NCBI RefSeq assembly: GCF_001996165.1
Contig: NZ_MUFP01000006.1
Coordinates: 29,747-73,737, forward strand
Length of the DNA stretch: 43,991 nucleotides
Source of the DNA: Salinivibrio proteolyticus
Lineage (GTDB): Bacteria; Pseudomonadota; Gammaproteobacteria; Enterobacterales; Vibrionaceae
Direction of reading: 5' to 3'
Within the stretch, counting starts at the first letter, position 1; each line of letters begins with the position of its first letter. A program made the position numbers and the translations under genes. Below the pieces are notes generated by a model. It was not told the DNA's origin. It ran no database searches and was given only the letters and a program-made list of their open reading frames with translations. Of this stretch, positions 30,259-38,772 are shown one piece after another.

Positions 30259-30873
30259 TTACTCCCCGGTGTGATGTTGGGCGGCCAAGGTTAAATACGT
30301 CTGGTGTAAGGCATCAATCTGGTGTTGGAGTTCCGTCTCTGGTTGATCATTGTTGATGATGTCGTCGGCGACCGCAAGTCGCTGTGCACGGGTTGCTTGG
30401 GCTGCCAGAATGGCATCGACTTGCTGGCGGCTCACGCCGTCTCGCTCTAATGTCCGTACAATTTGGGTTTGCTCATCAACATCGACCACCAAAATACGGT
30501 CTGCTAATGCCATGAGGTTATTTTCCACCAATAACGGCACCACAAGCAAACAGTAGGAAGAGCGTGCTTGCGCGCAAGCGCTGATCATCTGGGTGCGGAT
30601 CATTGGGTGCAGTAAGTCATCTAACCAACGTTTGTCGTCAGGGTGCGAAAAGACCCGCTCTCTGAGCCAAGCGCGATTCAATTGCCCATCGGACTGCAAG
30701 GCTGATTCACCAAAGCGCGCGGCGATTGCCGCCAGCCCTTCACTGCCAACCGCCACCACATCGCGTGCAATCACATCAGCATCAATCACCTCGATACCTT
30801 TGGCAGCAAACTGGTTGGCAACCGTGGTTTTGCCGCTACCGATACCGCCAGTCAGCCCGATCACTAATCCCAT
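30259..30873 (-). CDS. coaE: Dephospho-CoA kinase CoaE
   Basis: Catalyses the last step of coenzyme A synthesis, phosphorylating the 3'-hydroxyl of dephospho-CoA. I start it at the ATG at 30873 (204 residues, MGLVIGLTGGIGSGKTT). A longer in-frame reading to 31023 would run 50 codons into pilD and adds no homology. P-loop G9-G-I-G-S-G-K-T16; later ADVIARDVV and VVDVDEQTQIVRTLERD, typical of the family. It begins four bases after the pilD stop, continuing the pil operon. Confidence 0.96.
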   Translation of the reverse strand: MGLVIGLTGGIGSGKTTVANQFAAKGIEVIDADVIARDVVAVGSEGLAAIAARFGESALQSDGQLNRAWLRERVFSHPDDKRWLDDLLHPMIRTQMISACAQARSSYCLLVVPLLVENNLMALADRILVVDVDEQTQIVRTLERDGVSRQQVDAILAAQATRAQRLAVADDIINNDQPETELQHQIDALHQTYLTLAAQHHTGE

Positions 30874-30877
30874 TAAC

Positions 30878-31744
30878 CTATACTCCCAATACTTGTGAAA
30901 GATACCAGTGTAACAGGCCATCACCCCACAGGAGGCAGACCCAGCCGGCGATCGCAATAAAAGGACCAAAGGCAAACGGCTGTTGCAGTCCTTGCTGCTG
31001 TCGGCGGAGTACGATCGTGCCAATCACGGCGCCACTCAATGAGGCCAGCAGGATCAATAGCGGCAGTACTTGCCATCCCAGCCAAGCCCCCAAGGCGGCA
31101 AAAAGCTTAAAGTCGCCATAGCCCATGCCTTCTTTGCCGGTGGTGAGCTTAAAGGCCCAAAAGAGGCTCCAAAGGCTGACATAACCGACCATGGCGCCAA
31201 TCACACTTTCACTGAGGGTGACTGGGCTGATGCCGATAAGAGCAAGGCCGATGCCGGCCCACATCAAAGGTAAGGTGAGTTGATCGGGCAGCAACAGAGT
31301 TTCCCAATCAATCAAGGTTAGGGCTAGCAAGACTAAACTGGCCGCCATCACGGCGATGGCCCATGTCGGGGAGGTGAAAAGCCATGCGGGGAGCATGCAA
31401 AGTATTGCGCTGGTCAGCTCCACCAACGGATAGCGTTTACTTATGGGGTGCTGACAATGGCGGCAGCGGCCTTTTAAAGCCAGCCAACTGAGCAGCGGAA
31501 TATTGTCATACCAGCGAATGGTTTGCTCACAGGCCGGACAGTGAGACGCGGGGAGACACAAATCAAAACGCTGCCCGTCAGGGGCGTCAATATTAGCATC
31601 GGGAAACGTGGCCAAGCATTCTTGGCGCCAACGACGCGCCATCATGATTGGCAAACGTGCGATAACCACATTTAAAAAGCTACCGATAATCAGGCCGAAT
31701 AGGCCGGCAAGAACGATGAATAACGGCGATGAGAATATCAACAT
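30878..31744 (-). CDS. pilD: Type IV prepilin peptidase/N-methylase PilD
   Basis: Bifunctional inner-membrane aspartic protease that cleaves and N-methylates type IV pilins and type II secretion pseudopilins. 288 residues, about eight membrane segments. The cytoplasmic zinc-binding tetracysteine C69-P-A-C72 / C94-R-H-C97 and the catalytic aspartates D146 (LTLIDWE) and D211 (GYGDFK) are present. Third of the three assembly genes after pilB and pilC. Likely also serves type II secretion, whose genes are not in this window. Confidence 0.95.
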   Translation of the reverse strand: MLIFSSPLFIVLAGLFGLIIGSFLNVVIARLPIMMARRWRQECLATFPDANIDAPDGQRFDLCLPASHCPACEQTIRWYDNIPLLSWLALKGRCRHCQHPISKRYPLVELTSAILCMLPAWLFTSPTWAIAVMAASLVLLALTLIDWETLLLPDQLTLPLMWAGIGLALIGISPVTLSESVIGAMVGYVSLWSLFWAFKLTTGKEGMGYGDFKLFAALGAWLGWQVLPLLILLASLSGAVIGTIVLRRQQQGLQQPFAFGPFIAIAGWVCLLWGDGLLHWYLSQVLGV

Positions 31745-31808
31745 GGGACCTTCTGGGTATAAACCTTGTGCGCATCATAGCGCCTTGTGGCGAGAGACTC
31801 TATCTTGG

Positions 31809-33023
31809 CTAGCCAAGAACGGACATCAGATTGAAAATCGGTAAATACATGGCCACCACCAAGCCGCCAATCAATAGCCCCAGCACTAAAATTAACAGGG
31901 GCTCGATGATTTTACCGAGGTTGTCCACGGTGTTATCGACTTCGGCTTCATAGATTTGCGCGATGCGGTTGAGCATATTATCGAGTGATCCCGACTCTTC
32001 GCCAATCATCACCATTTGCGTAACCATTACAGGGAAGCTTTCGCTGTCACGCAATGCTTGGTGGAGTGGAATACCGGTCGCGGTGTGCTGGTAAACTGCG
32101 TTGAGCGCGTGAACATAATAGGCGTTGGTCATGGATTTCGTTGCCGCTTGTAAGCCAGAAAGTAACGGAATGCCGGCACTAAAGGTGGTGGCGAGGGTAC
32201 GAGAAAACTTAGCAATGCAGGCTTTACTCACCACTTCACCGATGACGGGCAGTCGCAGTAGCCAGCGGTCATAGTAATATTGGTAGGTCGCGTTCTTACG
32301 CTGCAGTAGCTGGTGGGTAGCGGCAAGGCCCGCCATTATAAGTGTGATGGTCAATGCGTGTTGGCTCACGATGTCCGATAAGGCGAGGACTTGTTGGGTC
32401 AGCCAAGGTAGCTCGGCGCCGAAGGAGTCAAAAATATGTTTAAATTTCGGGATCACGAATACCAGCAGATAGGCACTCACTCCCAAGGCCACGCTGATCA
32501 CGATGGTGGGATAGATCATGGCTTTAATCACTTTACTGCGAAGCTGCGCCTGCTTTTCACGATACAAGGTTAACCGGGCAAAGACCTGCGGCAATTGCCC
32601 GGTTTGCTCGCCTGTTGCGACCAGATCGCAGTAGAAGCGATCAAACAAGGGACTCGCTTGCGCCAACGCATCACTCAAACTGGTACCGGCTTCGAGTTGC
32701 TGGCGAATATGACGCACTAGCAAGCGCATCTCGGCTTTGACCTGATTGAGCGCGATGAGGTTGAGAGCTTGTACGATGGGGATCCCAGACTCAAGCAGGG
32801 TGGTGAGATCGCGGGAAAACTGAGTGATATCCGCCGCGTTGGCTTTGTGACGGCGCTGCTGAAAGCTCGATAGCCGACGGCGAATGATGCGTGTGGGCAA
32901 GATCGATTGGCTCGCCAGCTGTTGGCGAGCATCCTGCTCGGTATAGGCGAACACCTGACCTTTTTTGTCGCCGCCTGCAGCGGCTTGACGCCAATGAAAG
33001 AGAAACAGCGTAGGTTTGGCCAT
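31809..33023 (-). CDS. pilC: Type IV pilus platform protein PilC
   Basis: Polytopic inner-membrane platform of the type IVa pilus machine, contacting the PilB and PilT motors. 404 residues with two GspF/PilC repeats: TQFSRDLTTLLESGIPIVQALN at about 65-86 and a second copy beginning CIAKFSRTLATTFSAGIPLLSGL at about 270. Membrane segments fall near 170-190, 220-240 and 375-400. It starts 9 bp after the pilB stop. A 64-bp gap with a small CGCC-acaa-GGCG hairpin separates it from pilD. Confidence 0.95.
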   Translation of the reverse strand: MAKPTLFLFHWRQAAAGGDKKGQVFAYTEQDARQQLASQSILPTRIIRRRLSSFQQRRHKANAADITQFSRDLTTLLESGIPIVQALNLIALNQVKAEMRLLVRHIRQQLEAGTSLSDALAQASPLFDRFYCDLVATGEQTGQLPQVFARLTLYREKQAQLRSKVIKAMIYPTIVISVALGVSAYLLVFVIPKFKHIFDSFGAELPWLTQQVLALSDIVSQHALTITLIMAGLAATHQLLQRKNATYQYYYDRWLLRLPVIGEVVSKACIAKFSRTLATTFSAGIPLLSGLQAATKSMTNAYYVHALNAVYQHTATGIPLHQALRDSESFPVMVTQMVMIGEESGSLDNMLNRIAQIYEAEVDNTVDNLGKIIEPLLILVLGLLIGGLVVAMYLPIFNLMSVLG

Positions 33024-33032
33024 GAAGACTCC

Positions 33033-34715
33033 TTAGGCAAGCTGAATAACGCGAGTAAGCTCTTGAATGCTGGTGATCCCTTGGTTGAGTTTGGCAATCC
33101 CGGATTCGGCTAATCGCCACATCCCTTCCTCCGTCGCCAGTTGGGTCAGTTCGATGGCACTGGCATTGCGGTAAATAGCGCTGGCAATGGTCTCGGTCAC
33201 AGGAAGCACCTCATACACCCCTGTGCGACCTTGATAGCCTTGATAACACTGATAGCAGCCGTGAGGATGGGCTTGGTACAAGGTGTTTGGGGTTAAAGTC
33301 GGGTAGAGGTTGGCTAAGTGCTGAAGGTGCGGGTCATCAGCTGGATGCGGCTGTTTACACATCGGACATAAACGGCGGACCAAACGTTGGGCCACCACCA
33401 AGGTTAGAGAACTAGCAAGGTTGTAGGGCGCAATGCCCATATGAGATAAACGGGTGATGCTCTCGGCGGCGGAATTGGTATGCAGGGTTGATAACACCAG
33501 ATGACCGGTTTGCGCGGCCTTGATCCCGATTTCAGCGGTGTCGAGATCGCGAATTTCCCCCACCATGACCACATCGGGATCTTGACGCAAAAACGCACGG
33601 AGTGCGGTGGCAAAATCTAAACCAATGGCCGTATTAACGTTGACTTGGTTGACGCCCTCTAGCTGGATCTCAACCGGATCTTCGACGGTGGCTATATTGC
33701 GCTCGGGCTGATTGAGATATTTTAACCGACTGTATAAAGAGACGGTTTTGCCGCTTCCGGTTGGGCCGGTAAACAAAATCATGCCTTGCGGTCTATCCAA
33801 TGCGTCTTGATAGTGCTGGCGTTGCCACTCGGTTAAGCCTAAATCATGCAAGGTTAATTGCTGTTGGCCATTATCTAGCAGACGAACCACCACTTTCTCA
33901 CCCCAAATGGTTGGCAAGGTAGAGACGCGCATATCGACGGTGTGATCGGCGGTGAGGGTCAGTTTGATGCGCCCGTCCTGTGGCAAACGTCGTTCAGCAA
34001 TGTTGAGTTGAGCTAAGATTTTGAGCCGGGTCGATAGCCGCCGCGAGACCCCAGCCGGAGGATGAGCATAGGTTTGCAATAAACCGTCTTGGCGAAAGCG
34101 AATTTGGTAGTGATGCTCAAAGGGCTCGAAGTGCACGTCGGAGGCTTTTTTGCGCACCGCATCCACTAAGATCTGTTGAATGTAGCGACTGATGGGCGCC
34201 TGATCGCTTTGTAGCTCGGCACTGTCCTCTTGTGGGCTATCGGTGACGGTCAGGGCCGCTAAGTCCTGATCACTGATGGTGATGCCATCGCCAGTGCCAT
34301 CGATATCTGCCCCGTATAAGTGACGCAAAGCGGCATCCAAATCTGGCTGACTGAGCACCACCAACCGGACATTGAGCCCAGTAGAAAAGCGAAAGTCAGC
34401 GACAGCTTCTGCGTAATCTGGATCACTGACCCCCAGCAATAGCTCTTGGCCTTGCTGAGCAAGCGGCAGCACTTGATGACGCTGAATCAAATCGCGCCGG
34501 TCGAGGGCATAGCAGGTGTCTTGAAACGGATACTGATGGCTTTCTGCAAATGGAAGATGGTGCAGGTTAGCGAGGGTGTTGGCGAGCGCGGTGGGGTCAA
34601 CCCCAGCATCGAGTATATGCGTAAGACTGAGCGAGGTATTGTCGCCAATGCCCAGCATATCGCGCTGGGCATCAGTCAATAAACCGGCTTGATACAACTG
34701 AGCGGTCGGGATCAT
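33033..34715 (-). CDS. pilB: Type IV pilus extension ATPase PilB
   Basis: Hexameric cytoplasmic ATPase that powers pilin polymerisation. 560 residues. N-terminal GspE/MshEN domain (about 1-150); Walker A G317-P-T-G-S-G-K-T324; Walker B region DPDVVMVGEIRD ending at 390; His box STLHTNSAAE; zinc tetracysteine C450-x2-C453 / C487-x2-C490. Retraction ATPases such as PilT lack the N-terminal domain and tetracysteine, so this is the extension motor. It follows pilA by 23 bp. Confidence 0.95.
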   Translation of the reverse strand: MIPTAQLYQAGLLTDAQRDMLGIGDNTSLSLTHILDAGVDPTALANTLANLHHLPFAESHQYPFQDTCYALDRRDLIQRHQVLPLAQQGQELLLGVSDPDYAEAVADFRFSTGLNVRLVVLSQPDLDAALRHLYGADIDGTGDGITISDQDLAALTVTDSPQEDSAELQSDQAPISRYIQQILVDAVRKKASDVHFEPFEHHYQIRFRQDGLLQTYAHPPAGVSRRLSTRLKILAQLNIAERRLPQDGRIKLTLTADHTVDMRVSTLPTIWGEKVVVRLLDNGQQQLTLHDLGLTEWQRQHYQDALDRPQGMILFTGPTGSGKTVSLYSRLKYLNQPERNIATVEDPVEIQLEGVNQVNVNTAIGLDFATALRAFLRQDPDVVMVGEIRDLDTAEIGIKAAQTGHLVLSTLHTNSAAESITRLSHMGIAPYNLASSLTLVVAQRLVRRLCPMCKQPHPADDPHLQHLANLYPTLTPNTLYQAHPHGCYQCYQGYQGRTGVYEVLPVTETIASAIYRNASAIELTQLATEEGMWRLAESGIAKLNQGITSIQELTRVIQLA

Positions 34716-34738
34716 CGTCAGTCCCTGCTGTGTATTCG

Positions 34739-35146
34739 TTAAGGTTTTGGTGTATTAGGACCATCGCAGCCATTAACTGCTATGGTTGTCGATGGTTGAT
34801 CGCACTTCCAGTGGCCTTTAGCAGAGCGTGAGAGCTTCACGTCTCCACCTCCCGGTAACCCCTGTACGGCTAGAGACATGCTACCTTCAACACCTTTAGT
34901 CGTACTGAGTGTTACCTCTGAAGGAATCCCGAGAGTTTCTTTGTCCGTGTCTTTTGGGAACTCGCCATCTTCCATAATTTTTGCTTCTACCACGGAGCGC
35001 ATATTGGTCAGCGTGGCAATCGCGGCAGTGACTTTGGCTTTGTCTTGATACTTTTGGTATTGCGGAATGGCGATGGCTGTCAGGGCGCCAATAATGCCTA
35101 ATACCACCAGTAACTCAATCAAGCTAAACCCTTGTTGCTTTTGCAT
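34739..35146 (-). CDS. pilA: Type IVa major pilin PilA (prepilin)
   Basis: Major subunit of the type IV pilus, used in Vibrio for DNA uptake and surface attachment. I start it at ATG 35146 (135 residues), just before the six-residue leader MQKQQG and the cleavage site G/FSLIELLVV with the invariant Glu5 of the mature pilin. A GGAGAG ribosome-binding region lies upstream. A further in-frame ATG upstream would give an unusable leader. The hydrophobic helix covers about 8-30; two cysteines near the C-terminus (WKC...NGC) can form the D-region disulfide. PilA head sequences vary between strains, so only the N-terminus is diagnostic. Confidence 0.93.
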   Translation of the reverse strand: MQKQQGFSLIELLVVLGIIGALTAIAIPQYQKYQDKAKVTAAIATLTNMRSVVEAKIMEDGEFPKDTDKETLGIPSEVTLSTTKGVEGSMSLAVQGLPGGGDVKLSRSAKGHWKCDQPSTTIAVNGCDGPNTPKP

Positions 35147-35344
35147 CCTATTTCTCTCCTCGTAATAATGAGTTGCCGCAAAGTGAGTGGACAACAATCA
35201 GTGCCAGCACTTTACGCTCGTGTGTGGCGCAAAAAAGAGGGGAAACATGAGTTTGGGAGCTAAGGGTAAAACCCTGGTGTAATAGTGGGCTTTTTGTGCG
35301 GCTGCGTTCGACAGACTACAAATTTTTTGTCACGAAATTGTTAT
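35147..35344. other. pilA upstream region
   Basis: About 200 bp between pilA and the nadC terminator, where the pilA promoter must lie. On the minus strand TGGCAC (35206-35201) with TTGT 6 nt later resembles a sigma-54 promoter, but the spacing is one base too long. A TTGTCC / CATTAT pair at 18-bp spacing (ending near 35170) is a weak sigma-70 alternative. Nothing firm was found. Confidence 0.3.
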
Positions 35345-35371
35345 AAAAAGGCCGCTGGTCAGAAGCGGCCT
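35345..35371 (-). terminator. Terminator of nadC
   Basis: On the minus strand: stem AGGCCGCT (35371-35364) / AGCGGCCT (35356-35349), 7-nt loop, then TTTTTATAA. Placed about 20 bp after the nadC stop. Confidence 0.85.
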
Positions 35372-35392
35372 CATCACCTGCGAACAAAAGGA

Positions 35393-36301
35393 TTACTGAA
35401 AGCGCATGGATAAGTCGAGCGCAGTAACATGCTTGGTCAGTGCGCCTACGGAAATATAATCCACGCCGGTGGCGGCATAGTCGGCGAGGGTGTCCAAGGT
35501 GACGTTTCCAGACACTTCGAGGGCGACACGGCCTTGGTTGAGCGCTACCGCTTCACGCATCATAGGAATGGTAAAATTATCCAGCATCACCACGTCGGCA
35601 CCTGCATCAATCGCTTGTTTCAGCTCGGCCAGGGTTTCTGTTTCCACTTCCACTGGCTTATTCGGGTTAAGGCGACGGGCTTCTTGCACGGCATTGCCAA
35701 TGCCACCACAGGCAAGAATATGATTTTCTTTAATCAAATACGCATCGAACACCCCAATTCGGTGATTATGGCCGCCACCACACGCAACCGCGTACTTCAA
35801 CGCACTACGCATTCCTGGAATGGTTTTGCGGGTGTCGAGTAATTGCGTGTGCGTGCCATTGAGCGCCGCCACATAGGTCGCCACCTTACTGGCACACCCT
35901 GATAAGGTTTGAATTAAATTCATTGCATTACGCTCGCCGGTCAAAATAATCCGCGAGGGGCCGTGCAGAGTGCACAAGGTCTGATTTGGCGTCACTGTGT
36001 CGCCATCTTTGACATGCCAAGTGAGCGACACGGTACCGCCGAGTTGCCGAAACACCTCATCGGCAAACGCCTGACCACAAAATACTCCAGCTTCTCGGGT
36101 GATCAAAATAGCGGTGGAGACCGAGTCGGCAGAGATTAAGCTTGCGGTAATGTCCTGACTGGGATCAATCTCTCCTCCCAAGTCTTCTCGAAGTGTCTCA
36201 GAAACTAGACGTTTTACGTCCGCATCAAGGTGCGAGGTGAGATAAGCAAAGCGGCTATCGCTATCGTGTACCGCGCGAAATGGAGAAGTTGTCGACGTCA
36301 T
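35393..36301 (-). CDS. nadC: Nicotinate-nucleotide pyrophosphorylase (quinolinate phosphoribosyltransferase) NadC
   Basis: Converts quinolinate and PRPP to nicotinate mononucleotide, CO2 and pyrophosphate in de novo NAD synthesis. 302 residues. Family signatures: EDLGGEIDPSQDIT at about 39-52, GERNAMNLIQTLSGCAS at about 122-138, LDTRKTIPGMR at about 154-164, KYAVACGGGHNHRIGVFDA, and C-terminal EVSGNVTLD and GVDYISVGALTKHV. In Vibrio and E. coli nadC is normally back to back with ampD; here 2.4 kb of extra sequence separates them. Confidence 0.96.
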   Translation of the reverse strand: MTSTTSPFRAVHDSDSRFAYLTSHLDADVKRLVSETLREDLGGEIDPSQDITASLISADSVSTAILITREAGVFCGQAFADEVFRQLGGTVSLTWHVKDGDTVTPNQTLCTLHGPSRIILTGERNAMNLIQTLSGCASKVATYVAALNGTHTQLLDTRKTIPGMRSALKYAVACGGGHNHRIGVFDAYLIKENHILACGGIGNAVQEARRLNPNKPVEVETETLAELKQAIDAGADVVMLDNFTIPMMREAVALNQGRVALEVSGNVTLDTLADYAATGVDYISVGALTKHVTALDLSMRFQ

Positions 36302-36463
36302 CTTGGCTCACTGGTGCAGTCAAAAGTTGCCGAAATGATAACCGTACTGGTGAAGAAATGCAGCTACTGCCGCGGTAAACTTTTTTATCGTCTTGTTTTT
36401 TGTGCATGGTCTGTCTAAACCTTGACTATACTTGGTGTCAGCACGCACTTATGAGGCGCAACA
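36302..36463. other. nadC-SBP divergent intergenic region
   Basis: 162 bp carrying the promoters of nadC (minus) and of the binding-protein/cyclase pair (plus). On the plus strand TATACT (36427-36432) could be a -10 box with a start near 36439, but no -35 partner is convincing. No CRP, Fur or LexA-like palindrome was seen. Confidence 0.4.
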
Positions 36464-37456
36464 ATGAAACGACTATTTGCATTATGTGCCATGTTAGCCA
36501 TCGCAATATTTGGGTATTGGGCATGGCAAGGGGTGCGTGCGCCTGTTACCAATAGTGGGCCGACCGTGACGATTGCGGTATCGCTGACACCGCTTGCCGC
36601 ACCCATCATTATCGCGGACAAACAAGGCTTTTTTGCTGACCACGGCGTGAATGTTAACCTTTTACCCGTTCATGGCGGGGTAAAAAGCTTCAGTACGCTG
36701 ATGGCGGGAGACGCCGATCTCGCGACGGTGTCCGAAACCGTGGCAATGTTTAATAGCTTTCAACGCGATGACTTTAATATCCTCGCCAGTTTTGTAGAGT
36801 CCAATAACGACGTCAAGCTTTGGTCATTGACGTTGCCGATTCACCAATCGTTAGATGTGCTGGCGAATGCGCGTGTTGGCGTGGTGCAATCGAGTGCGAG
36901 TGAGTTCTTCTTAGATTTAATGCTGAATTTGAATGGTCTGTCTGAGTTACCGATACGAAAGGCCTACTACTCTCCTGACCAACTCCCCGGCGCGTTATTG
37001 CGAGGTGAAGTGGATGCGATTTCCATTTGGGAGCCCTACGGCTATCAAATCATGCAAGAGGCGCAGCAGCGCGTATCGCAATTTAACAGTAAAGGACTGC
37101 ACAACCTCTCTTTTTTATTGGCGAGCCGAAGCCCATTAAACATTCATCAACACCAGCATATGCGCCAAGTGATTGCAGGGCTAGATGACGCAATTGATTA
37201 TATTCATCTTTATCCTAATGAATCAAAAGCAGTCGTTGCTGACTACTTATCGATTCCCGACAACCAGCTGGCATGGCTGTGGCAAGATTATCTCTTTCGA
37301 CTTTCCTTGAGTGACGCCTTACTTCTTAGCTTGAAAAATCAAGCTATGTGGGCGCGAGAAGCTGGACTAGTAGCAGGGACGGAACCAGGCTTTCGTCGTT
37401 TGCTAAATCCTGGCCCTTTAACGGAGGCGACGCATAAGGCGAGCTTATTAAAATGA
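36464..37456 (+). CDS. Periplasmic NMT1/SsuA-type substrate-binding protein, coupled to a diguanylate cyclase
   Basis: 330 residues with an N-terminal hydrophobic segment (about 4-21) that is a signal peptide or membrane anchor; there is no lipobox cysteine, and a possible cleavage site follows at GVRA. The remainder reads as a type 2 periplasmic binding protein of the NMT1/THI5-SsuA-TauA group: TVTIAVSLTPLAAPIIIADKQGFF at about 34-57, then GVNVNLLPVHGG, LMAGDADLATVSE, VGVVQSSASEFFL and LLRGEVDAISIWEPYGYQI, which match the ligand-cleft segments of sulfonate, taurine, nitrate or thiamine-precursor binders. The ligand cannot be told. A GAGG ribosome-binding site lies 7 nt before the ATG. Its TGA overlaps the next ATG (ATGA). 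No permease or ATPase lies nearby, so I infer a sensing role. Confidence 0.8.
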   Translation: MKRLFALCAMLAIAIFGYWAWQGVRAPVTNSGPTVTIAVSLTPLAAPIIIADKQGFFADHGVNVNLLPVHGGVKSFSTLMAGDADLATVSETVAMFNSFQRDDFNILASFVESNNDVKLWSLTLPIHQSLDVLANARVGVVQSSASEFFLDLMLNLNGLSELPIRKAYYSPDQLPGALLRGEVDAISIWEPYGYQIMQEAQQRVSQFNSKGLHNLSFLLASRSPLNIHQHQHMRQVIAGLDDAIDYIHLYPNESKAVVADYLSIPDNQLAWLWQDYLFRLSLSDALLLSLKNQAMWAREAGLVAGTEPGFRRLLNPGPLTEATHKASLLK

Positions 37457-38757
37457 AGATAGGACAACAGTTAAGTGTCGTGGTATATGCGTGTGCTGCG
37501 CTCACTATGATCACCTTGCTCATTACCGTCGAGTTGTTTTATAAACAAACTCAGGTTCAACATCGTCTCGATGCCATTGTCTCTTTACATTCACAAATTG
37601 ATGCGGTGCGGGGAAGGCTTTGGTTATATCAGCAGTACCATAGCGCGGAAACACGCCAAGATGCTTATCATGCCAACCAAACATTGCTGCAACGCGTTCG
37701 TGAACAAAATCGTGAATTGCCGATACAGTCGTTACAAGCGATTCGCCAAGCGGCGCAGAGTATTGACACTTTATTAGTGTTATCGGCTCGGCGCCATAGC
37801 GATACAAATGCCAACGATACCTCGCAAATGATGGTGTTTTCTCGCTATAACATGCTATTGCAAACCATGAGTGAGGCGGCCTTCTCCATGCGTCAAGAAG
37901 CGATGCACTCAGCTGGGCAGCAACAAAAAGCCTTGCTTCTCCTCCATGGCGGTGTGCTGATCTTATTGGCGCTGTTAGTGACCGCATTAGCCACCAACAC
38001 ACGGCGACGTTTCTTCCAGCGGTTAGAAGAACTGCATGACGATGTGGCGAAAATAAAGCAAGGGGATTTAACCACTCAGCTTTCACTCGAAACCTCTGAC
38101 GAGATGTCTGATCTTGCCGCCCACGTTAACGAGATGAAACGTACCTTGAAAAACACCATGGTGCGCAAAGAGCAGCTTGCCGAAGAGATTGCCCAACAAA
38201 CTCAGCAACTGCGAGAGCAACAGCAACAGCTAATGTATTTAGCCGAGCATGATGAACTCACGCGACTGTTTAATCGCCGCGCGTTTGAGTCACATGTGGA
38301 GGTGGCCTTGATGCGTGCTTCACGCGCGCAAACTAAAGCCGCGTTACTGTTTATCGACGTAAACCGATTTAAAGAAGTGAATGATACCTATGGTCACGGG
38401 GTGGGGGATGAATTGCTAAAAGTCGTTAGCCAGCGGTTAAAGCTTGCGGTGCGACGTTCTGATTTAGTCGGGCGTTTAGGGGGCGATGAGTTTATTGTTT
38501 GGCTCGATTTATTGGCGGATAAACAGGCCTTGCACGAGGTGATTGAGCGCATTATTCAAGAAATGCGCGCGCCAATGGTGACCAATGGCGCAGAGCTAGA
38601 GCTTTCTCTGAGTATCGGGGTGAGCTGTTTCCCCACCGATGGGCTGGAATTGCAACAATTGATGAATCAAGCTGATGCGGCCATGTATCACGCCAAAGCG
38701 AATCCAAGCGCGGGTTGCTGCTTCTATTCCAATCTGAACACCCGCGAGATAGAGTAA
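37453..38757 (+). CDS. Membrane-bound HAMP-GGDEF diguanylate cyclase
   Basis: Probable cyclic-di-GMP synthase. 434 residues: membrane segment 1 at about 7-30; a periplasmic, predominantly helical, Gln/Arg-rich region at about 31-159; membrane segment 2 at about 160-180; HAMP linker at about 183-237; a Gln-rich coiled coil to about 262; GGDEF domain to the end. The active-site motif G343-G-D-E-F347 is intact, and R334-x-x-D337 five residues before it is the product-inhibition I-site, so both activity and feedback control are expected. No EAL or HD-GYP domain is present. It starts within the stop of the binding-protein gene, and ampD begins 15 bp after its end. The helical periplasmic region between two membrane segments is a plausible docking surface for the binding protein (inference). 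Confidence 0.9.
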   Translation: MKIGQQLSVVVYACAALTMITLLITVELFYKQTQVQHRLDAIVSLHSQIDAVRGRLWLYQQYHSAETRQDAYHANQTLLQRVREQNRELPIQSLQAIRQAAQSIDTLLVLSARRHSDTNANDTSQMMVFSRYNMLLQTMSEAAFSMRQEAMHSAGQQQKALLLLHGGVLILLALLVTALATNTRRRFFQRLEELHDDVAKIKQGDLTTQLSLETSDEMSDLAAHVNEMKRTLKNTMVRKEQLAEEIAQQTQQLREQQQQLMYLAEHDELTRLFNRRAFESHVEVALMRASRAQTKAALLFIDVNRFKEVNDTYGHGVGDELLKVVSQRLKLAVRRSDLVGRLGGDEFIVWLDLLADKQALHEVIERIIQEMRAPMVTNGAELELSLSIGVSCFPTDGLELQQLMNQADAAMYHAKANPSAGCCFYSNLNTREIE

Positions 38758-38772
38758 TCGTCCAGTCCAACC

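Noticed and set aside
30874-31023. Upstream extension of coaE into pilD
   Set aside because: The P-loop is expected within about ten residues of the N-terminus; ATG 30873 satisfies this.
35190-35206. Sigma-54 promoter for pilA (TGGCAC ... TTGT on the minus strand)
   Set aside because: The -24 element is good, but the -12 element is displaced by one base and lacks the GC pair; sigma-54 tolerates little change in spacing.
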